64,000 nt of DNA from Roseomonas xinghualingensis (GCF_025791835.1 NZ_JAOXLP010000004.1:62001-126000), one strand, 5' to 3'. Positions 45,492-57,201 are shown, counted from the stretch's first letter. Program-made: numbers and translations. Notes: generated by a model not told the origin, from the sequence alone.

Positions 45492-46316
45492 ATGGACCGG
45501 ATGGAGATGGGCCAGGCCGAGACCGATCTGAGCCGCAGTCCCAGCGCTGAGGACCTCTGGGCCGTGCTGCGGGCCGAAGCCGCCGGCGCCGCGGCCGCCG
45601 AGCCGGTTCTGCGGGGAATGCTGGAACTGGCCGTGTTGCGCCATGATGCGCTTGGCCCGGCCCTGGCCGCGCTGCTGGCACGGAAGCTGGCCGAGGCGTT
45701 GATGCCGGCCGAGCGGCTGGAGGACCTGGCGCGCGAGGCGCGTTGCGAGCTGGTTCCTTCCGCGGTGGCCGATCTGGCGGCGATCCGGCGGCGCGACCCC
45801 GCCGCGCGGGGCTGGCTGACACCCTTCCTTTATTACAAGGGTTTCCATGCCCTCTCCGCCCATCGGGTGGCGCATGGGCTTTGGGCCGCAGGGCGGCATG
45901 ACGTGGCCCTTTACCTGCAGAACCGCGGATCAATGGTCTTCGGCGTGGACATCCATCCGGCGGTGCCGGTAGGGCGCGGCGTGTTCATCGACCATGCGAC
46001 GGGCGTGGTGGTCGGCGAGACGGCGGTGATCGGCAATGACGTCTCGATCCTCCAGGGCGTGACGCTGGGCGGCACGGGCAAGGAGATGGGCGACCGGCAT
46101 CCGAAGGTGCGGGACGGCGTGCTTCTGTCCGCCGGGGCGAAGGTACTGGGAAATATCGAGATTGGTCGCGGTGCCAAGGTGGGCGCGGGCAGCGTGGTGC
46201 TGACGGATGTGCCGCCCTGCGCGACCGTGGCGGGCGTGCCCGCGCGGGTGGTCGGCTGGTGCCGGGACGCGGTGCCTGCCCTGGCGATGGACCAGAGCAT
46301 TCCTTCCGGCATGTGA
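45492..46316 (+). CDS. cysE: Serine O-acetyltransferase
   Basis: CysE makes O-acetylserine, the first step of cysteine synthesis. The 274-residue protein has the helical N-terminal domain and the left-handed beta-helix (hexapeptide repeats) with GVDIHPAVPVGRGVFIDHATGVVVGETAVIG containing catalytic His and Asp residues, then GVTLGGTGKEMGDRHPKV. It is slightly longer at the N-terminus than E. coli CysE. AGGAG lies eight bases upstream of ATG 45492. Single gene. An imperfect hairpin (GGCCGG-GCCC with GGGC-CCGGCC, 46412-46445) follows it. Confidence 0.95.
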   Translation: MDRMEMGQAETDLSRSPSAEDLWAVLRAEAAGAAAAEPVLRGMLELAVLRHDALGPALAALLARKLAEALMPAERLEDLAREARCELVPSAVADLAAIRRRDPAARGWLTPFLYYKGFHALSAHRVAHGLWAAGRHDVALYLQNRGSMVFGVDIHPAVPVGRGVFIDHATGVVVGETAVIGNDVSILQGVTLGGTGKEMGDRHPKVRDGVLLSAGAKVLGNIEIGRGAKVGAGSVVLTDVPPCATVAGVPARVVGWCRDAVPALAMDQSIPSGM

Positions 46317-46465
46317 CGCAGGAGGTGGCACGCCGCCGCCCGGCAAGCTGGTCCTTCGTGCCGGCCTAACCGGAGGCGCTTGCCCTAACTGATAAAAATG
46401 GACCTGGTAAAAATGGCCGGGCCCACTTCATAGCGGGCTCCGGCCGGCTGGGATCGTGAGCAGGC

Positions 46466-46491
46466 CATGGCAGGTCAGGCGACCTGCCATG
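46466..46491. terminator. Hairpin downstream of ychF
   Basis: CATGGCAGGTC (46466-46476) and GACCTGCCATG (46481-46491) form a perfect 11-bp stem with loop AGGC, five bases beyond the ychF stop. It can serve ychF (minus) and possibly cysE (plus); no U-tract on either side. Confidence 0.6.
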
Positions 46492-46496
46492 ACGGA

Positions 46497-47591
46497 TCAG
46501 ACGTTGAAGCGGAAGAGCAGGACGTCGCCGTCCTTCACCACATACTCCTTGCCTTCCACACGCATCTTCCCGGCTTCCTTGGCGCCCTGCTCGCCACCCA
46601 GCGCGACGAAGTCATCGAAGGCGATGGTCTCGCAGGCGATGAAGCCGCGCTCGAAGTCATTGTGGATGACGGCGGCCGCCTGGGGAGCCTTGGTGCCCTT
46701 GGTGATGGTCCAGGCGCGGGATTCCTTGGGGCCGACCGTGAAGTAGGTGATCAGGCCCAGCAGGTCGTAACCGGCGCGGATGATGCGATCGAGGCCGCTG
46801 TCCTTCAGGCCCAGGCTGTCCAGGAACTCGGTGCGGTCGCCCTCCGGCATCTGGCTGATCTCAGCCTCGATGGCGGCGGAGACGATGACGGCCTTGGCGC
46901 CCTGGGCCTTCGCCATCTCCTCCACACGGGCGGAATAGGCGTTGCCGGTGGCGGCGGAGCCTTCCTCGACATTGCAGACATAGAGGACGGGCTTGGTCGT
47001 CATCAGCTGCAGGCGGGCGGCGGCGGCCTCCTCGCCCTTGGGCACGGCGGTGCGGGCGGGCTTACCATCGGCTAGGGCGGCGACGATGGGCTCGGCCAGG
47101 GCGACGAAGGCGGCGCTTTCCTTGTCGCCGTTCTTCGCCTTCTTCTGGGCCGGGATCAGGCGCTTCTCGAGGCTGTCGAGGTCGGCGAGCATCAGCTCGG
47201 TCTCGACCGTCTCGGCATCGCGCACCGGGTCCACATTGCCCTCGACATGGGTGATGTCCCCATCCTCGAAGCAGCGCAGGACATGGACGATGGCGTCCAC
47301 CTCGCGGATGTTGGCCAGGAACTGGTTGCCCAGGCCCTCGCCGCGGGAGGCACCGCGCACCAGGCCGGCGATGTCCACGAATTCGAGGCTGGTCGGCACC
47401 TTCTTGATGGACTTGCCAATGCGCGCCAGCTCATCGAGGCGCGGATCGGGCACGGCGACGCGGCCGACATTCGGCTCGATCGTGCAGAAGGGGTAGTTGG
47501 CGGCCTGGGCGGCGGCCGTCTGGGTAAGCGCGTTGAAGAGGGTGGACTTGCCGACGTTGGGCAGGCCCACGATGCCGCAGTTGAAGCCCAT
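46497..47591 (-). CDS. ychF: Redox-regulated ATPase/GTPase YchF
   Basis: Obg-related P-loop protein of 364 residues that binds ATP in preference to GTP in studied members and associates with ribosomes. G1 GLPNVGKS (8-15), switch region [16 protein letters not shown]3 [11 protein letters not shown] and the non-canonical G4-like NVEE (NxxE) are visible, with a coiled-coil middle and a C-terminal TGS domain ([16 protein letters not shown]). It is the third member of the rplY-pth-ychF set, all on the minus strand with short gaps, a conserved arrangement. Confidence 0.96.
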   Translation of the reverse strand: MGFNCGIVGLPNVGKSTLFNALTQTAAAQAANYPFCTIEPNVGRVAVPDPRLDELARIGKSIKKVPTSLEFVDIAGLVRGASRGEGLGNQFLANIREVDAIVHVLRCFEDGDITHVEGNVDPVRDAETVETELMLADLDSLEKRLIPAQKKAKNGDKESAAFVALAEPIVAALADGKPARTAVPKGEEAAAARLQLMTTKPVLYVCNVEEGSAATGNAYSARVEEMAKAQGAKAVIVSAAIEAEISQMPEGDRTEFLDSLGLKDSGLDRIIRAGYDLLGLITYFTVGPKESRAWTITKGTKAPQAAAVIHNDFERGFIACETIAFDDFVALGGEQGAKEAGKMRVEGKEYVVKDGDVLLFRFNV

Positions 47592-47657
47592 CTGGCGGGG
47601 TGTTCCGTGCGTCTGTGGGGTTTCGGGGGGTGGCTTACGCCGGGGGCTGGGTGGAGG

Positions 47658-48233
47658 CTAGCTCTGGGTGAGCAGGGCTACCTTCGTCATGAAGTCCTCG
47701 GGCTTGCCCTCGGCGAGCAATGGGGCGGCGTCGGCCACGGCATCGAGCAACTTGTCCAGCCACTCGGCATCCACCTTGGCGAAGTTGCCGAGGACATGAC
47801 CATGGACGCGGTCCTTGTGGCCGGGATGCCCGATGCCGAGGCGCACACGCTGGAAATCGGGGCTACCGAAGGCGCGCTGCATGTCGCGAAGGCCGTTATG
47901 GCCGGCGGCGCCACCGCCCTTCTTCACCCGCACCTTGCCGGGGGCAAGGTCCAGCTCGTCATGGAAGGCCGTGATGTCGCCGATGGGAATCTTATGGAAG
48001 GCGGCGGCGGCCTGAACCGAGTTGCCGCTGGCATTCATATAGGTCTGGGGCTTGAGCAGGATGATGCGCTGGCCAGCGATCTGTCCTTCGGACACCTCGC
48101 CCTTGAAGCGGCTGCGCCAGGGGGCGAAGCGGTGGCGGGAGGCGATGCGCTCCACAGCCATGAAACCGATGTTATGGCGCTGCTTCGCGTGCTCCGCGCC
48201 CGGATTTCCCAGCCCCACCCAAAGCAGCATCAC
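47658..48233 (-). CDS. pth: Peptidyl-tRNA hydrolase
   Basis: Pth releases tRNA from stalled peptidyl-tRNA. The 191-residue protein has catalytic His20 (KQRHNIGF), Asp92 (FHDELDL), and the substrate residues in TYMNASG and GHNGLRDM. It matches the E. coli enzyme in length and numbering to within one residue. It sits between rplY and ychF on the minus strand, with hairpins in the gap before it, which suggests partial termination between rplY and pth. Confidence 0.96.
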   Translation of the reverse strand: MMLLWVGLGNPGAEHAKQRHNIGFMAVERIASRHRFAPWRSRFKGEVSEGQIAGQRIILLKPQTYMNASGNSVQAAAAFHKIPIGDITAFHDELDLAPGKVRVKKGGGAAGHNGLRDMQRAFGSPDFQRVRLGIGHPGHKDRVHGHVLGNFAKVDAEWLDKLLDAVADAAPLLAEGKPEDFMTKVALLTQS

Positions 48234-48251
48234 CTGACCCCATCAACGGAT

Positions 48252-48280
48252 GGGGCGCGCCGCTTCCGCGGGCGCGCCCC
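48252..48280. terminator. 10-bp hairpin in the rplY-pth gap
   Basis: GGGGCGCGCC (48252-48261) pairs with GGCGCGCCCC (48271-48280) around a nine-base loop. In minus-strand transcripts it follows the rplY hairpin at 48306-48326 and may attenuate read-through to pth. Confidence 0.5.
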
Positions 48281-48305
48281 AAACAGACAGAAAGAGAAGG
48301 AGGGA

Positions 48306-48326
48306 GCGGGGGAATGCCTCCCCCGC
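48306..48326 (-). terminator. Hairpin after rplY
   Basis: GCGGGGG (48306-48312) and CCCCCGC (48320-48326) form a 7-bp stem about 12 bases beyond the rplY stop. On the minus strand a pyrimidine-rich CTCCTTCTCTTTCTG follows, supporting termination. Confidence 0.5.
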
Positions 48327-48337
48327 CCCTGTTCCCC

Positions 48338-48976
48338 TTACTTCTTGCCCTTGCCCTTGCCCTTGGCGGGCTCGGCGGCCGGCGCCGGGGCGGCCACGAC
48401 TTCCTCGACCACCACCGGCGGGGCGATCGTCAGCACGACGAAGTCGCGGGCGATGGTCGGGGAGGTGCCCTGGTTGTCCTTCACATTGGACCAGCGCAGC
48501 GTGTCACCGATCTCGGTCTCGGACACGTCGATCTCGAAGCGCTCCGGCACGTTGTCCGGATCGGAGAGAACCTCGAGGTCACGGCGGACCAGGTTGGCGA
48601 CGCCGCCGGACTTGATGCCGGGGGAGACGTCTTCGCCGAGCAGCACGACCGGCACCTTCACGCGGATCTTCTGGCCAGCGGCGAGGCGCTGGAAGTCCAC
48701 ATGAAGCGGCTGGTCGGAAACCGGGTGGAACTGCACGTCGCGCATCAGGCAGCGCACGGGCTCGGCACCGGCGACCGCCACCTCATACAGGTGGGACTGC
48801 CAGCCGCCCTTGTGCAGCTCCTTCATCACGTCACGCGGGTCGAGGGACAGGAGGGTCGCTTCCTGCTTCGCACCGTAGATCACTGCGGGGACCATGCCCC
48901 CACGCCGGGTCGCGCGCGCCGCCCCCTTACCGGCCCGCTCGCGCGCCGCGGCCTCGATCCGAATGGTCTGGACCAT
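48338..48976 (-). CDS. rplY: 50S ribosomal protein L25 (general stress protein CTC form)
   Basis: 5S-rRNA-binding ribosomal protein, 212 residues in the long CTC form with a C-terminal beta domain (about 95-190) and an Ala/Pro then Gly/Lys tail (PAKGKGKGKK). The N-terminal L25 core is EAAARERAGKGAARATRRGGMVPAVIYG and HPVSDQPLHVDF. I place the start at ATG 48976, with AAGGAAT upstream; the long frame beyond it is not conserved. First gene of the conserved rplY-pth-ychF series. Confidence 0.95.
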   Translation of the reverse strand: MVQTIRIEAAARERAGKGAARATRRGGMVPAVIYGAKQEATLLSLDPRDVMKELHKGGWQSHLYEVAVAGAEPVRCLMRDVQFHPVSDQPLHVDFQRLAAGQKIRVKVPVVLLGEDVSPGIKSGGVANLVRRDLEVLSDPDNVPERFEIDVSETEIGDTLRWSNVKDNQGTSPTIARDFVVLTIAPPVVVEEVVAAPAPAAEPAKGKGKGKK

Positions 48977-49145
48977 TGCCGTTATTCCTTCGCACGTTGG
49001 GTGTTGCAGTCCGCGCTGCCTGGTCTGGCCAGGCTCTGGGCGCGCGAAAAGACGCTGGCCTCCAGGGGTGCCGGCGCGCGCGGGGTTTAGCGGGCGTGGG
49101 GTGGAAGGGCAAGTTTCCCCGGCGGGGCCCTCCCCTGCCCTGCGC

Positions 49146-50333
49146 TCATTCCTTACCCTCTGGAGGGCGGGTTTCGGGCATGGCAGCCCAGACGGCGAGG
49201 ACGGAGATGAGGCCGAGGGCGGCGAGCATGGCGAAGGCCGTGGCGGGCCCGAACCATTCTGCGGCGAAGCCCGCAAGGGTGGTGCTGAGCGTACCCCCGA
49301 TGCCGATGGTGAGGCCGAAAACGCCCATGCAGAGGTTGAATCGGTTGGTGCCGCGCGTGAGATCGGCGGCCAGGAGGGGGAGCATGACGCCCAGGCCGGC
49401 GGCGCTGATGCCATCCAGCGCCTGCACGAGGATGAGCCAGCCAGGGCCTTCGACCAGCGTCAGGAGAAGGCCACGCAGCGGCAGGGCGCCGAAGCCTATC
49501 AGGAGGGCGATGCGGCGGCCGCGCAGCTCAGCCAGCCGCCCAAGCCAGGGGGCGATCAGGGCCATGATGAGCTGCGGGGCAATGATGCAGGCGGCGATGA
49601 TGAGATTGGCCTCGTCGCCGGCATGGCGCGTCACCTGGGTTCCCGCCAAAGGCAGCATGGCGGCGTTTGAGAGAGTGAAGAGGCCGCAGCACAGGGCGAA
49701 GATCAGCACGCCGCGGTTGCGCAGCAGGACACCCAGCCCGTGCAATGCGCCCCCTTCCCTCTCCTCCGGAACAGGAGGGTGGAGATCCATGGGCCGGATG
49801 GTGGCCAGGGCGACCAGGCTGGGGATGCAGAGGGCGGCGGTGAGCCAGAAGACGGCGACCGGGGCGATCCAGGTGCCCGCCGCACCCAGAAGACCGGCCG
49901 CCACGCCGCTGCCCACCGCCGCGTAGCGGGCATTGCGGCCCAGCCGCTCGCCCAGGACCTGGCGGCCGACCAGGGCCAGGCTGATGGCCGCGATGGAGGG
50001 GCCGAGCACACAGGAGGCGAAGCCGTGCAGCACCTCCGAGAGGAACACCGGCAGCGGGCTGGGCCAGAAGGCGAGGAGCAGAGCCGAGACGGCAATGGCA
50101 AGCAGGGCCAAGGCGGCGGCGAAGCGCTTATTGGGGGTGGCGTCCACCATCGCCCCGGCCGGGACCTGCATCACCATGGTGACGAAGGTGCCGATGCTGA
50201 GGGCGAGGCCGATCTCCAACTCGGTCCAGGCCTGGGTCGTCAGATAGACCGCGATAAAAGGGCCAAAGCCGGTCTGAACATTGGCCATGAAGAAATTGAG
50301 CCAGTCCAGCCCTCGGGCGCTGCGCCCAGACAT
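49146..50333 (-). CDS. MFS transporter
   Basis: 395 residues, about twelve membrane helices, of the major facilitator superfamily. The loop motifs are AGAMVDATPNKR between helices 2 and 3 and the repeat GRLAELRGRRIALL between 8 and 9, both modified MFS signatures. GLDWLNFFMANVQTGFGPFIAVYL at the start resembles small drug-export and sugar-transport relatives, but substrate cannot be named. ATG 50333. It begins 11 bases after the PRC-barrel gene's stop on the same strand, so they may be co-transcribed. Confidence 0.88.
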   Translation of the reverse strand: MSGRSARGLDWLNFFMANVQTGFGPFIAVYLTTQAWTELEIGLALSIGTFVTMVMQVPAGAMVDATPNKRFAAALALLAIAVSALLLAFWPSPLPVFLSEVLHGFASCVLGPSIAAISLALVGRQVLGERLGRNARYAAVGSGVAAGLLGAAGTWIAPVAVFWLTAALCIPSLVALATIRPMDLHPPVPEEREGGALHGLGVLLRNRGVLIFALCCGLFTLSNAAMLPLAGTQVTRHAGDEANLIIAACIIAPQLIMALIAPWLGRLAELRGRRIALLIGFGALPLRGLLLTLVEGPGWLILVQALDGISAAGLGVMLPLLAADLTRGTNRFNLCMGVFGLTIGIGGTLSTTLAGFAAEWFGPATAFAMLAALGLISVLAVWAAMPETRPPEGKE

Positions 50334-50344
50334 GCCCCGGCGTC

Positions 50345-50917
50345 TCAGTTCTTGCTGACGTCGGGTGCCGGATTGGCCGGCGGAGCCTCCGCCGAGGTGG
50401 CCGGCCCTGCTTCCGGGGCGGACTCGGCAGGGGCCTCCGCCGCGGGAGGAGCCGCGATGACGACGGATTCCCCTTCCTTGTAGTCGGGGAAGGCGCGGAT
50501 CTGGTCGCGCGTGAGTTCGAGCCGGACGATCTCGGGCAAGAAACGGAGCGTTCGCCAGGCAACGGCGACGCGGCGACGGCCGACGCCGAGGAATCCGCCA
50601 TAGTCGAGCACGGCGGCGCGGGGCTGGCCGCTCTCATCCATCAGCACATTGACGATGAGGCCAACGATGGCACCGGAGGGGCCGGTGACCTCGCGCCCGA
50701 TGACGCGCCGGGCGGCCTCACGGGGCAGTTCCTCGCGGGCGGCGGGTGCCTGGGTGGAGGCTGGCGGGACGCTGGACGGAGGAGCGGCAGGAGCCTCCGC
50801 AGCCGGGGGAGGCGTGGCAGGCTGGTCCTGCGCCAGCGCCACCGGGGCGAGCGGAAATGCTGCCACGCCCAGGATCAGGGCGAGGCGCCGGGCGCAAGGA
50901 TGGAGCTGGGCGCGCAT
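50345..50917 (-). CDS. Exported PRC-barrel domain protein
   Basis: 190 residues. A signal peptide ends near APVALAQ (about 30), followed by an Ala/Pro-rich stretch (about 31-65) and a PRC-barrel-like core: RVIGREVTGPSGAIVGLIVNVLMDESGQPRAAVLDYGGFLGVGRRRVAVAWRTLRF. The C-terminus is again Ala/Pro/Glu-rich. The PRC barrel is a binding fold found in RimM, photosynthetic reaction-centre H subunit and envelope stress proteins; the role here is unknown. ATG 50917. It precedes the MFS gene by 11 bases. Confidence 0.85.
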   Translation of the reverse strand: MRAQLHPCARRLALILGVAAFPLAPVALAQDQPATPPPAAEAPAAPPSSVPPASTQAPAAREELPREAARRVIGREVTGPSGAIVGLIVNVLMDESGQPRAAVLDYGGFLGVGRRRVAVAWRTLRFLPEIVRLELTRDQIRAFPDYKEGESVVIAAPPAAEAPAESAPEAGPATSAEAPPANPAPDVSKN

Positions 50918-50999
50918 GAAGCAACCCTAGACCAGCGCCGCGCCCGGCCGAAGGGGATCACGGCCCGGCGGGAATGCCGAGCGCGTGATCCAGCGCCAT

Positions 51000-52085
51000 T
51001 CAGGCCTCGACGGGGATCTTCACCTCGCTCGTCCAGCCATGCGGGTCGGGAGCCCGGCCGTACTGGATGGCGACGATGGAGTCGTAAAGCTTCTGCGTCA
51101 GCGGGCCGGTCTGGCCGCCGCCGATCCTGATCGTCTCGCCCTTGTAGCCGAGCTCGCCCACCGGGGAGACGACGGCGGCGGTGCCGGTGCCCCACATCTC
51201 CTGCAGCGTGCCGTCGCGGCCGGCCTGCATGACCTCGTCGATGGAGATCTTCCGCTCGGAGACCTTCAGGCCCCAGTCGCGCATCAGGGTGAGGATCGAG
51301 TTGCGGGTCACGCCATCCAGGATGGTGCCGCCGAGCGGCGGGGTGATCACCTCGTCACCGATCTTCATCATGATGTTCATGGTGCCGACCTCGTCGATCC
51401 ACTTCCGCTCGACACCGTCGAGCCACAGGACCTGGGTGTAGCCGGCGCGCTCGGCCTCCTGCTGGGCGGAGAGGGAGGCAGCGTAGTTGGCGGCGGTCTT
51501 GGCCTCGCCCAGCCCGCCCTGTACGGCGCGGACATGGGTATCGGTCGCCAGGATGCGAACCGGCTTCACGCCCTCCTTGTAGTAGGAACCGACGGGCGAG
51601 CAGATGATGAAATAGGTGTAGCGGTGCGCCGGATGCACGCCGAGCATCACCTCGGTCGCGACCACGGTCGGGCGGATGTAGAGCGAGGTGCCGGGGGCGG
51701 AGGGGACCCATTCATGGTCGGCCGCGACGATCGCCTCGAAGGAGCGGCGGATCAGGTCGGCGTCCATCTCGGGGATGCAGAGGGCGGCGCAGGACTTGTT
51801 CAGGCGCTTCGCGTGGCGCTCGGCGCGGAAGAGGCGGATGGAGCCATCCGCCTGGCGGAAGGCCTTCAGCCCGTCGAACACCGCCTGGCCGTAATGCAGG
51901 ACGGCGGTGGCCGGATCCATGGTGAGGGAGCCGTAGGGGACAACGCGCGGATCATGCCAGCCGCGGCCTTCCTCGTAATCCATCAGGAACATGTGGTCCG
52001 TGAAGACCTTCCCGAAGGAGAGGGAGGAATCGTCGGGCCGCGCCTTGGGCGAATGGGTCCGGGTCAGGCTAATATCGGAGGGCAT
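51000..52085 (-). CDS. ilvE: Branched-chain amino acid aminotransferase, group II (BCAT-like)
   Basis: PLP enzyme of 361 residues of the eukaryotic-BCAT-like branch: SFGKVFTDHMFLMDYEEGRGWHDPRVVPYG, YIRPTVVATEVMLGVHPAHRYTYFIICSPVGSYY, and the PLP lysine in GGLGEAKTAANYAASL. LQEMWGTGTAAVVSPVGELGYKG is near the C-terminus. It is unlike the 299-residue enzyme at 41505-42404, so these are two independent solutions to the same reaction. Its leader, 14 bases before ATG 52085, has TAAGCAACAATATTGC, matching the ilvE site. No strong ribosome site is seen, which suggests a short leader. Gene symbol shared with the other copy; paralogue roles are unknown. Confidence 0.94.
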   Translation of the reverse strand: MPSDISLTRTHSPKARPDDSSLSFGKVFTDHMFLMDYEEGRGWHDPRVVPYGSLTMDPATAVLHYGQAVFDGLKAFRQADGSIRLFRAERHAKRLNKSCAALCIPEMDADLIRRSFEAIVAADHEWVPSAPGTSLYIRPTVVATEVMLGVHPAHRYTYFIICSPVGSYYKEGVKPVRILATDTHVRAVQGGLGEAKTAANYAASLSAQQEAERAGYTQVLWLDGVERKWIDEVGTMNIMMKIGDEVITPPLGGTILDGVTRNSILTLMRDWGLKVSERKISIDEVMQAGRDGTLQEMWGTGTAAVVSPVGELGYKGETIRIGGGQTGPLTQKLYDSIVAIQYGRAPDPHGWTSEVKIPVEA

Positions 52086-52098
52086 GGCACCGAAGTCC

Positions 52099-52114
52099 GC
52101 AATATTGTTGCTTA
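52099..52114. promoter_or_regulatory. Shared aminotransferase promoter motif, BCAT copy
   Basis: The minus strand reads TAAGCAACAATATTGC, core CAATATTG, 14 bases upstream of the BCAT start codon. It matches the ilvE site at 13 of 16 positions; the two core differences are complementary, preserving the dyad. Confidence 0.55.
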
Positions 52115-52209
52115 GGCGGCCATCCTATCGCAACGGTGGACAAATCGGAAATCGGGGGCGCACATCCCTCCCATGTGCGGGTGCCATGCCCGCCAATGGT
52201 GGTGCAACG

Positions 52210-52272
52210 CCCCGGAGGCTCTGCCCCGGACCTCCATCGGATGGCCGCAGCCATCCCGGCGGAGGGTCCGGG
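52210..52272 (+). repeat. Double-hairpin dispersed repeat, copy 3
   Basis: CCCCGGAGGCTCTGCC (52210-52225) is identical to the first 16 bases of copy 1, then CCGGACCTCC (one base shorter at the join). Stem B is GGATGGC (52239-52245) with GCCATCC (52250-52256), loop CGCA, different bases from copies 1 and 2 but paired. The 3' GGCGGAGGGTCCGGG (52258-52272) can also pair back to the CCCGGACCTCC segment. It lies between the SulP and BCAT genes. Confidence 0.75.
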
Positions 52273-52283
52273 AAGCGGCGGCC

Positions 52284-53765
52284 TCAGTGACCGCTGGCGA
52301 GGGCCGCACCTTCGCGGTGATGGGTGCCGAGGCGCTCGACCATGGTGGCGGAGGCGGCGTTGAGGCCCTGCACATCCACCGCCACTCCATTATGGCGGAG
52401 CTTCAGCACCACGCGGTCCAGCGCACCGATCGCGGTGATGTCCCAGAAATGGGCAGCGCCGAGGTCGATCACCACGCGATCCACGCCCTCACGGAAGTCG
52501 AAGGCATCGTGGAAGGCATTGGCGGTGGCGAAGAAGATCTGGCCGGTAACCTTGTAGGTGCGGATGGCGCCGAACTCATCGAGCTCGCTGGTGACGGAGA
52601 AGGCGCGCGTCACCTTATGGGCGAAGAAGATGCCGCTGAGCAGCACGCCCACCAGCACGCCTTGGGCCAGGTTATGCGTGGCCACCACCACCGCGACGGT
52701 CGCTAGCATCACGATGCTGGAGTGGCGCGGGTTGGTGCGGAGCGCGAGGAGCGAATCCCAGCGGAAGGTCTTGATGGAGACCATGATCATCACGGCCACC
52801 AATGCGGCCATGGGGATCTGCCGCACCCATTCGGCCAGCACCAGGATGAGGAAGAGCAGGAAGCCACCGGCCCAGAGGGTGGAGAGGCGCCCGCGCCCGC
52901 CGGAGGACACGTTGATGACCGACTGGCCGATCATGGCGCAGCCCGCCATGCCGCCGAACAGCCCGGCGACGATGTTGGAAAGACCCTGGCCGCGGCATTC
53001 GCGGTTCTTGTCGCTGCTGGTGTCGGTCATCTCGTCCACGATGGAGGCGGTCATCATGGATTCCAGCAGGCCGACCATGGCGAGGGTCAGCGAGTAGGGA
53101 AGGATGATCCAGAGCGTGTCGAGGGTCAGCGGCACGTTGGGCAGGAAGAAGCTGGGCAGTTCGGTGGGCAGGGCGCCCATGTCGCCGACGGTGCGGAGAT
53201 CGAGGCCCAGCCAGATGGCAAGGGCGGTGCCGAGCACGATGGTGACCAGCGGGGACGGGATGGCGGTGGTGAGGCGCGGAAGCAGGAAGATGATGGCGAG
53301 GCCGCCCGCGAGCATGGCGTAGAACACCGGGCCGGCGCCCACGAATTCGGGGAGTTGGGCCATGAAGATCAGGATGGCCAGGGCGTTGACGAATCCGGTG
53401 ATGACCGAGCCTGAGACGAAGCGCATCAGGTCGCCCAGGCGCAGATAACCGGCGGCGATCTGGATCACTCCTGTCAGGAGCGTGGCCGCAAGCAGGTAGT
53501 CCAGCCCGTGCTGCCGCACGAGATCGACCATGACGAGGGCCATGGCGCCCGTGGCCGCCGAGATCATGGCAGGACGGCCGCCGGCAAAGGCGGAAACCAC
53601 CGCGATGCAGAAGGAGGCGTAGAGGCCGACCTTCGGATCGACGCCAGCGATGATCGAGAAGGCGATGGCCTCCGGAATCAGGGCCAGGGCAACCACGGTG
53701 CCGGACAGGAGGTCGCGCGTGACATTGGGCGACCACTCGGAGAGTGCGCGTCGGGCAGCTGTCAT
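52284..53765 (-). CDS. SulP family anion transporter with STAS domain
   Basis: 493-residue sulfate/bicarbonate-type permease. The transport domain starts [36 protein letters not shown], the SulP signature region, followed by about eleven more helices. The C-terminal STAS domain (about 385-490) has [15 protein letters not shown] and [23 protein letters not shown], with Thr where many members have Ser at the regulatory site. Substrate (sulfate, bicarbonate or C4-dicarboxylate) cannot be set. ATG 53765. No carbonic anhydrase gene is beside it. Confidence 0.92.
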   Translation of the reverse strand: MTAARRALSEWSPNVTRDLLSGTVVALALIPEAIAFSIIAGVDPKVGLYASFCIAVVSAFAGGRPAMISAATGAMALVMVDLVRQHGLDYLLAATLLTGVIQIAAGYLRLGDLMRFVSGSVITGFVNALAILIFMAQLPEFVGAGPVFYAMLAGGLAIIFLLPRLTTAIPSPLVTIVLGTALAIWLGLDLRTVGDMGALPTELPSFFLPNVPLTLDTLWIILPYSLTLAMVGLLESMMTASIVDEMTDTSSDKNRECRGQGLSNIVAGLFGGMAGCAMIGQSVINVSSGGRGRLSTLWAGGFLLFLILVLAEWVRQIPMAALVAVMIMVSIKTFRWDSLLALRTNPRHSSIVMLATVAVVVATHNLAQGVLVGVLLSGIFFAHKVTRAFSVTSELDEFGAIRTYKVTGQIFFATANAFHDAFDFREGVDRVVIDLGAAHFWDITAIGALDRVVLKLRHNGVAVDVQGLNAASATMVERLGTHHREGAALASGH

Positions 53766-54032
53766 GGGAATTCCAGGTAATCAGGAACCACGCGCGGCAG
53801 AGGCGGCGTGGGCGGCGAACGGATCAGGGGCGGAAGGCGCGGCTGGGGTCCGGGGGACTGGACTGGTCGCGGCGGGGCCGCGCTAGGGCCGCGTGTTCCG
53901 AAGGGCGAGGAGGATCCGGTTCATCCCATCCCCTTTGGCCCGGTCGATGCTGCAATGCAACACAAAAAGGACACGCCGCCAGGGAGGCCCCGGCGGCGTA
54001 TTCCATTCTTCAACCTGCCCGGAGGCAGGTGA
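53766..54032. other. Intergenic region between sucD and the SulP gene
   Basis: 267 bases upstream of the SulP gene and downstream of sucD. It holds a terminator for sucD (53963-53999) and a second small hairpin, ACCTGCC (54013-54019) with GGCAGGT (54024-54030), nearest the sucD stop. The rest should include the SulP promoter, but I see no clear boxes. Confidence 0.5.
53963..53999 (-). terminator. Rho-independent terminator for the mdh-sucCD operon
   Basis: On the minus strand ACGCCGCC (complement of 53992-53999) pairs with GGCGGCGT (complement of 53973-53980) around an 11-base loop and is followed by GTCCTTTTTGTG, a proper U-tract. It lies 34 bases after the sucD stop. Confidence 0.75.
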
Positions 54033-54923
54033 TCAGGCGGCGATGGCCTTCACCATGGTCGAGCCCAGCGCGGCCGGGCTCTCGGCCACGAAGATGCCCG
54101 CGGAGCGCATTGCGTCCATCTTCGCCTCGGCCGTGTCCTTGCCGCCGGAAATGACGGCACCGGCATGACCCATGCGGCGACCCGGAGGGGCGGTCGCACC
54201 GGCGATGAAGCCGACGACGGGCTTGTAGTTCTTGGAGCCAGGCTTGTTCTCGCGGCCCAGGAACTCGGCCGCGATGATCTCGGACTGGCCGCCGATCTCG
54301 CCGATCATGACGATCTGCTTCGTCTCGGGGTCGGTCAGGAACATCTCCAGCACTTCCTGGAAGTCCGTGCCCTTCACCGGGTCGCCGCCGATGCCGACGC
54401 AGGTGGACTGGCCGAGGCCGGCCGCCGTGGTCTGCGCCACCGCCTCATAGGTCAGCGTGCCCGAGCGGGACACGATGCCCACCGAGCCGCGCTTGTGGAT
54501 GTGGCCCGGCATGATGCCGATCTTGCAGGCTTCCGGCGTAATCACGCCCGGACAGTTCGGCCCGATCAGGCGGGTCTTGCTGCCGGAGAGGGCGCGCTTG
54601 ACCTTCACCATATCCAGCACCGGGATGCCTTCGGTGATGCAGATCACCAGCGGGACCTCGGCGGCGATCGCCTCCAGGATGGAGTCGGCTGCGAAGGGCG
54701 GCGGCACGTAGATGACGGAGGCATCGGCGCCCGTCTTCTCCACGCACTCTTCCACCGTGTCGAAGACCGGCAGGTTCAGGTGGGTCTGGCCACCCTTACC
54801 GGGGGTCACGCCACCGACATAGTTGGTGCCGTAGGCGATGCCCTGCTCGGCATGGAAGGTTCCCTGGGCTCCGGTGAAGCCCTGGGTCATGACCTTGGTG
54901 TGCTTGTCGACGAGGATCGCCAT
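54033..54923 (-). CDS. sucD: Succinate-CoA ligase subunit alpha
   Basis: Alpha subunit of succinyl-CoA synthetase, 296 residues. The CoA-binding Rossmann domain covers [19 protein letters not shown], and the ligase-CoA domain has the phosphohistidine His253 in [38 protein letters not shown] and [13 protein letters not shown] [10 protein letters not shown] are family motifs. It follows sucC by three bases, so both subunits are translated in step. Last gene of the mdh-sucC-sucD operon. Confidence 0.97.
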   Translation of the reverse strand: MAILVDKHTKVMTQGFTGAQGTFHAEQGIAYGTNYVGGVTPGKGGQTHLNLPVFDTVEECVEKTGADASVIYVPPPFAADSILEAIAAEVPLVICITEGIPVLDMVKVKRALSGSKTRLIGPNCPGVITPEACKIGIMPGHIHKRGSVGIVSRSGTLTYEAVAQTTAAGLGQSTCVGIGGDPVKGTDFQEVLEMFLTDPETKQIVMIGEIGGQSEIIAAEFLGRENKPGSKNYKPVVGFIAGATAPPGRRMGHAGAVISGGKDTAEAKMDAMRSAGIFVAESPAALGSTMVKAIAA

Positions 54924-54926
54924 GGC

Positions 54927-56120
<1,194 letters not shown>

Positions 56121-56175
56121 GCGGGTACCGCTTCCCTGATCAGGAAAGGGCCGAGGTCACCCCCGGCCCAGTGTC

Positions 56176-57201
<1,026 letters not shown>

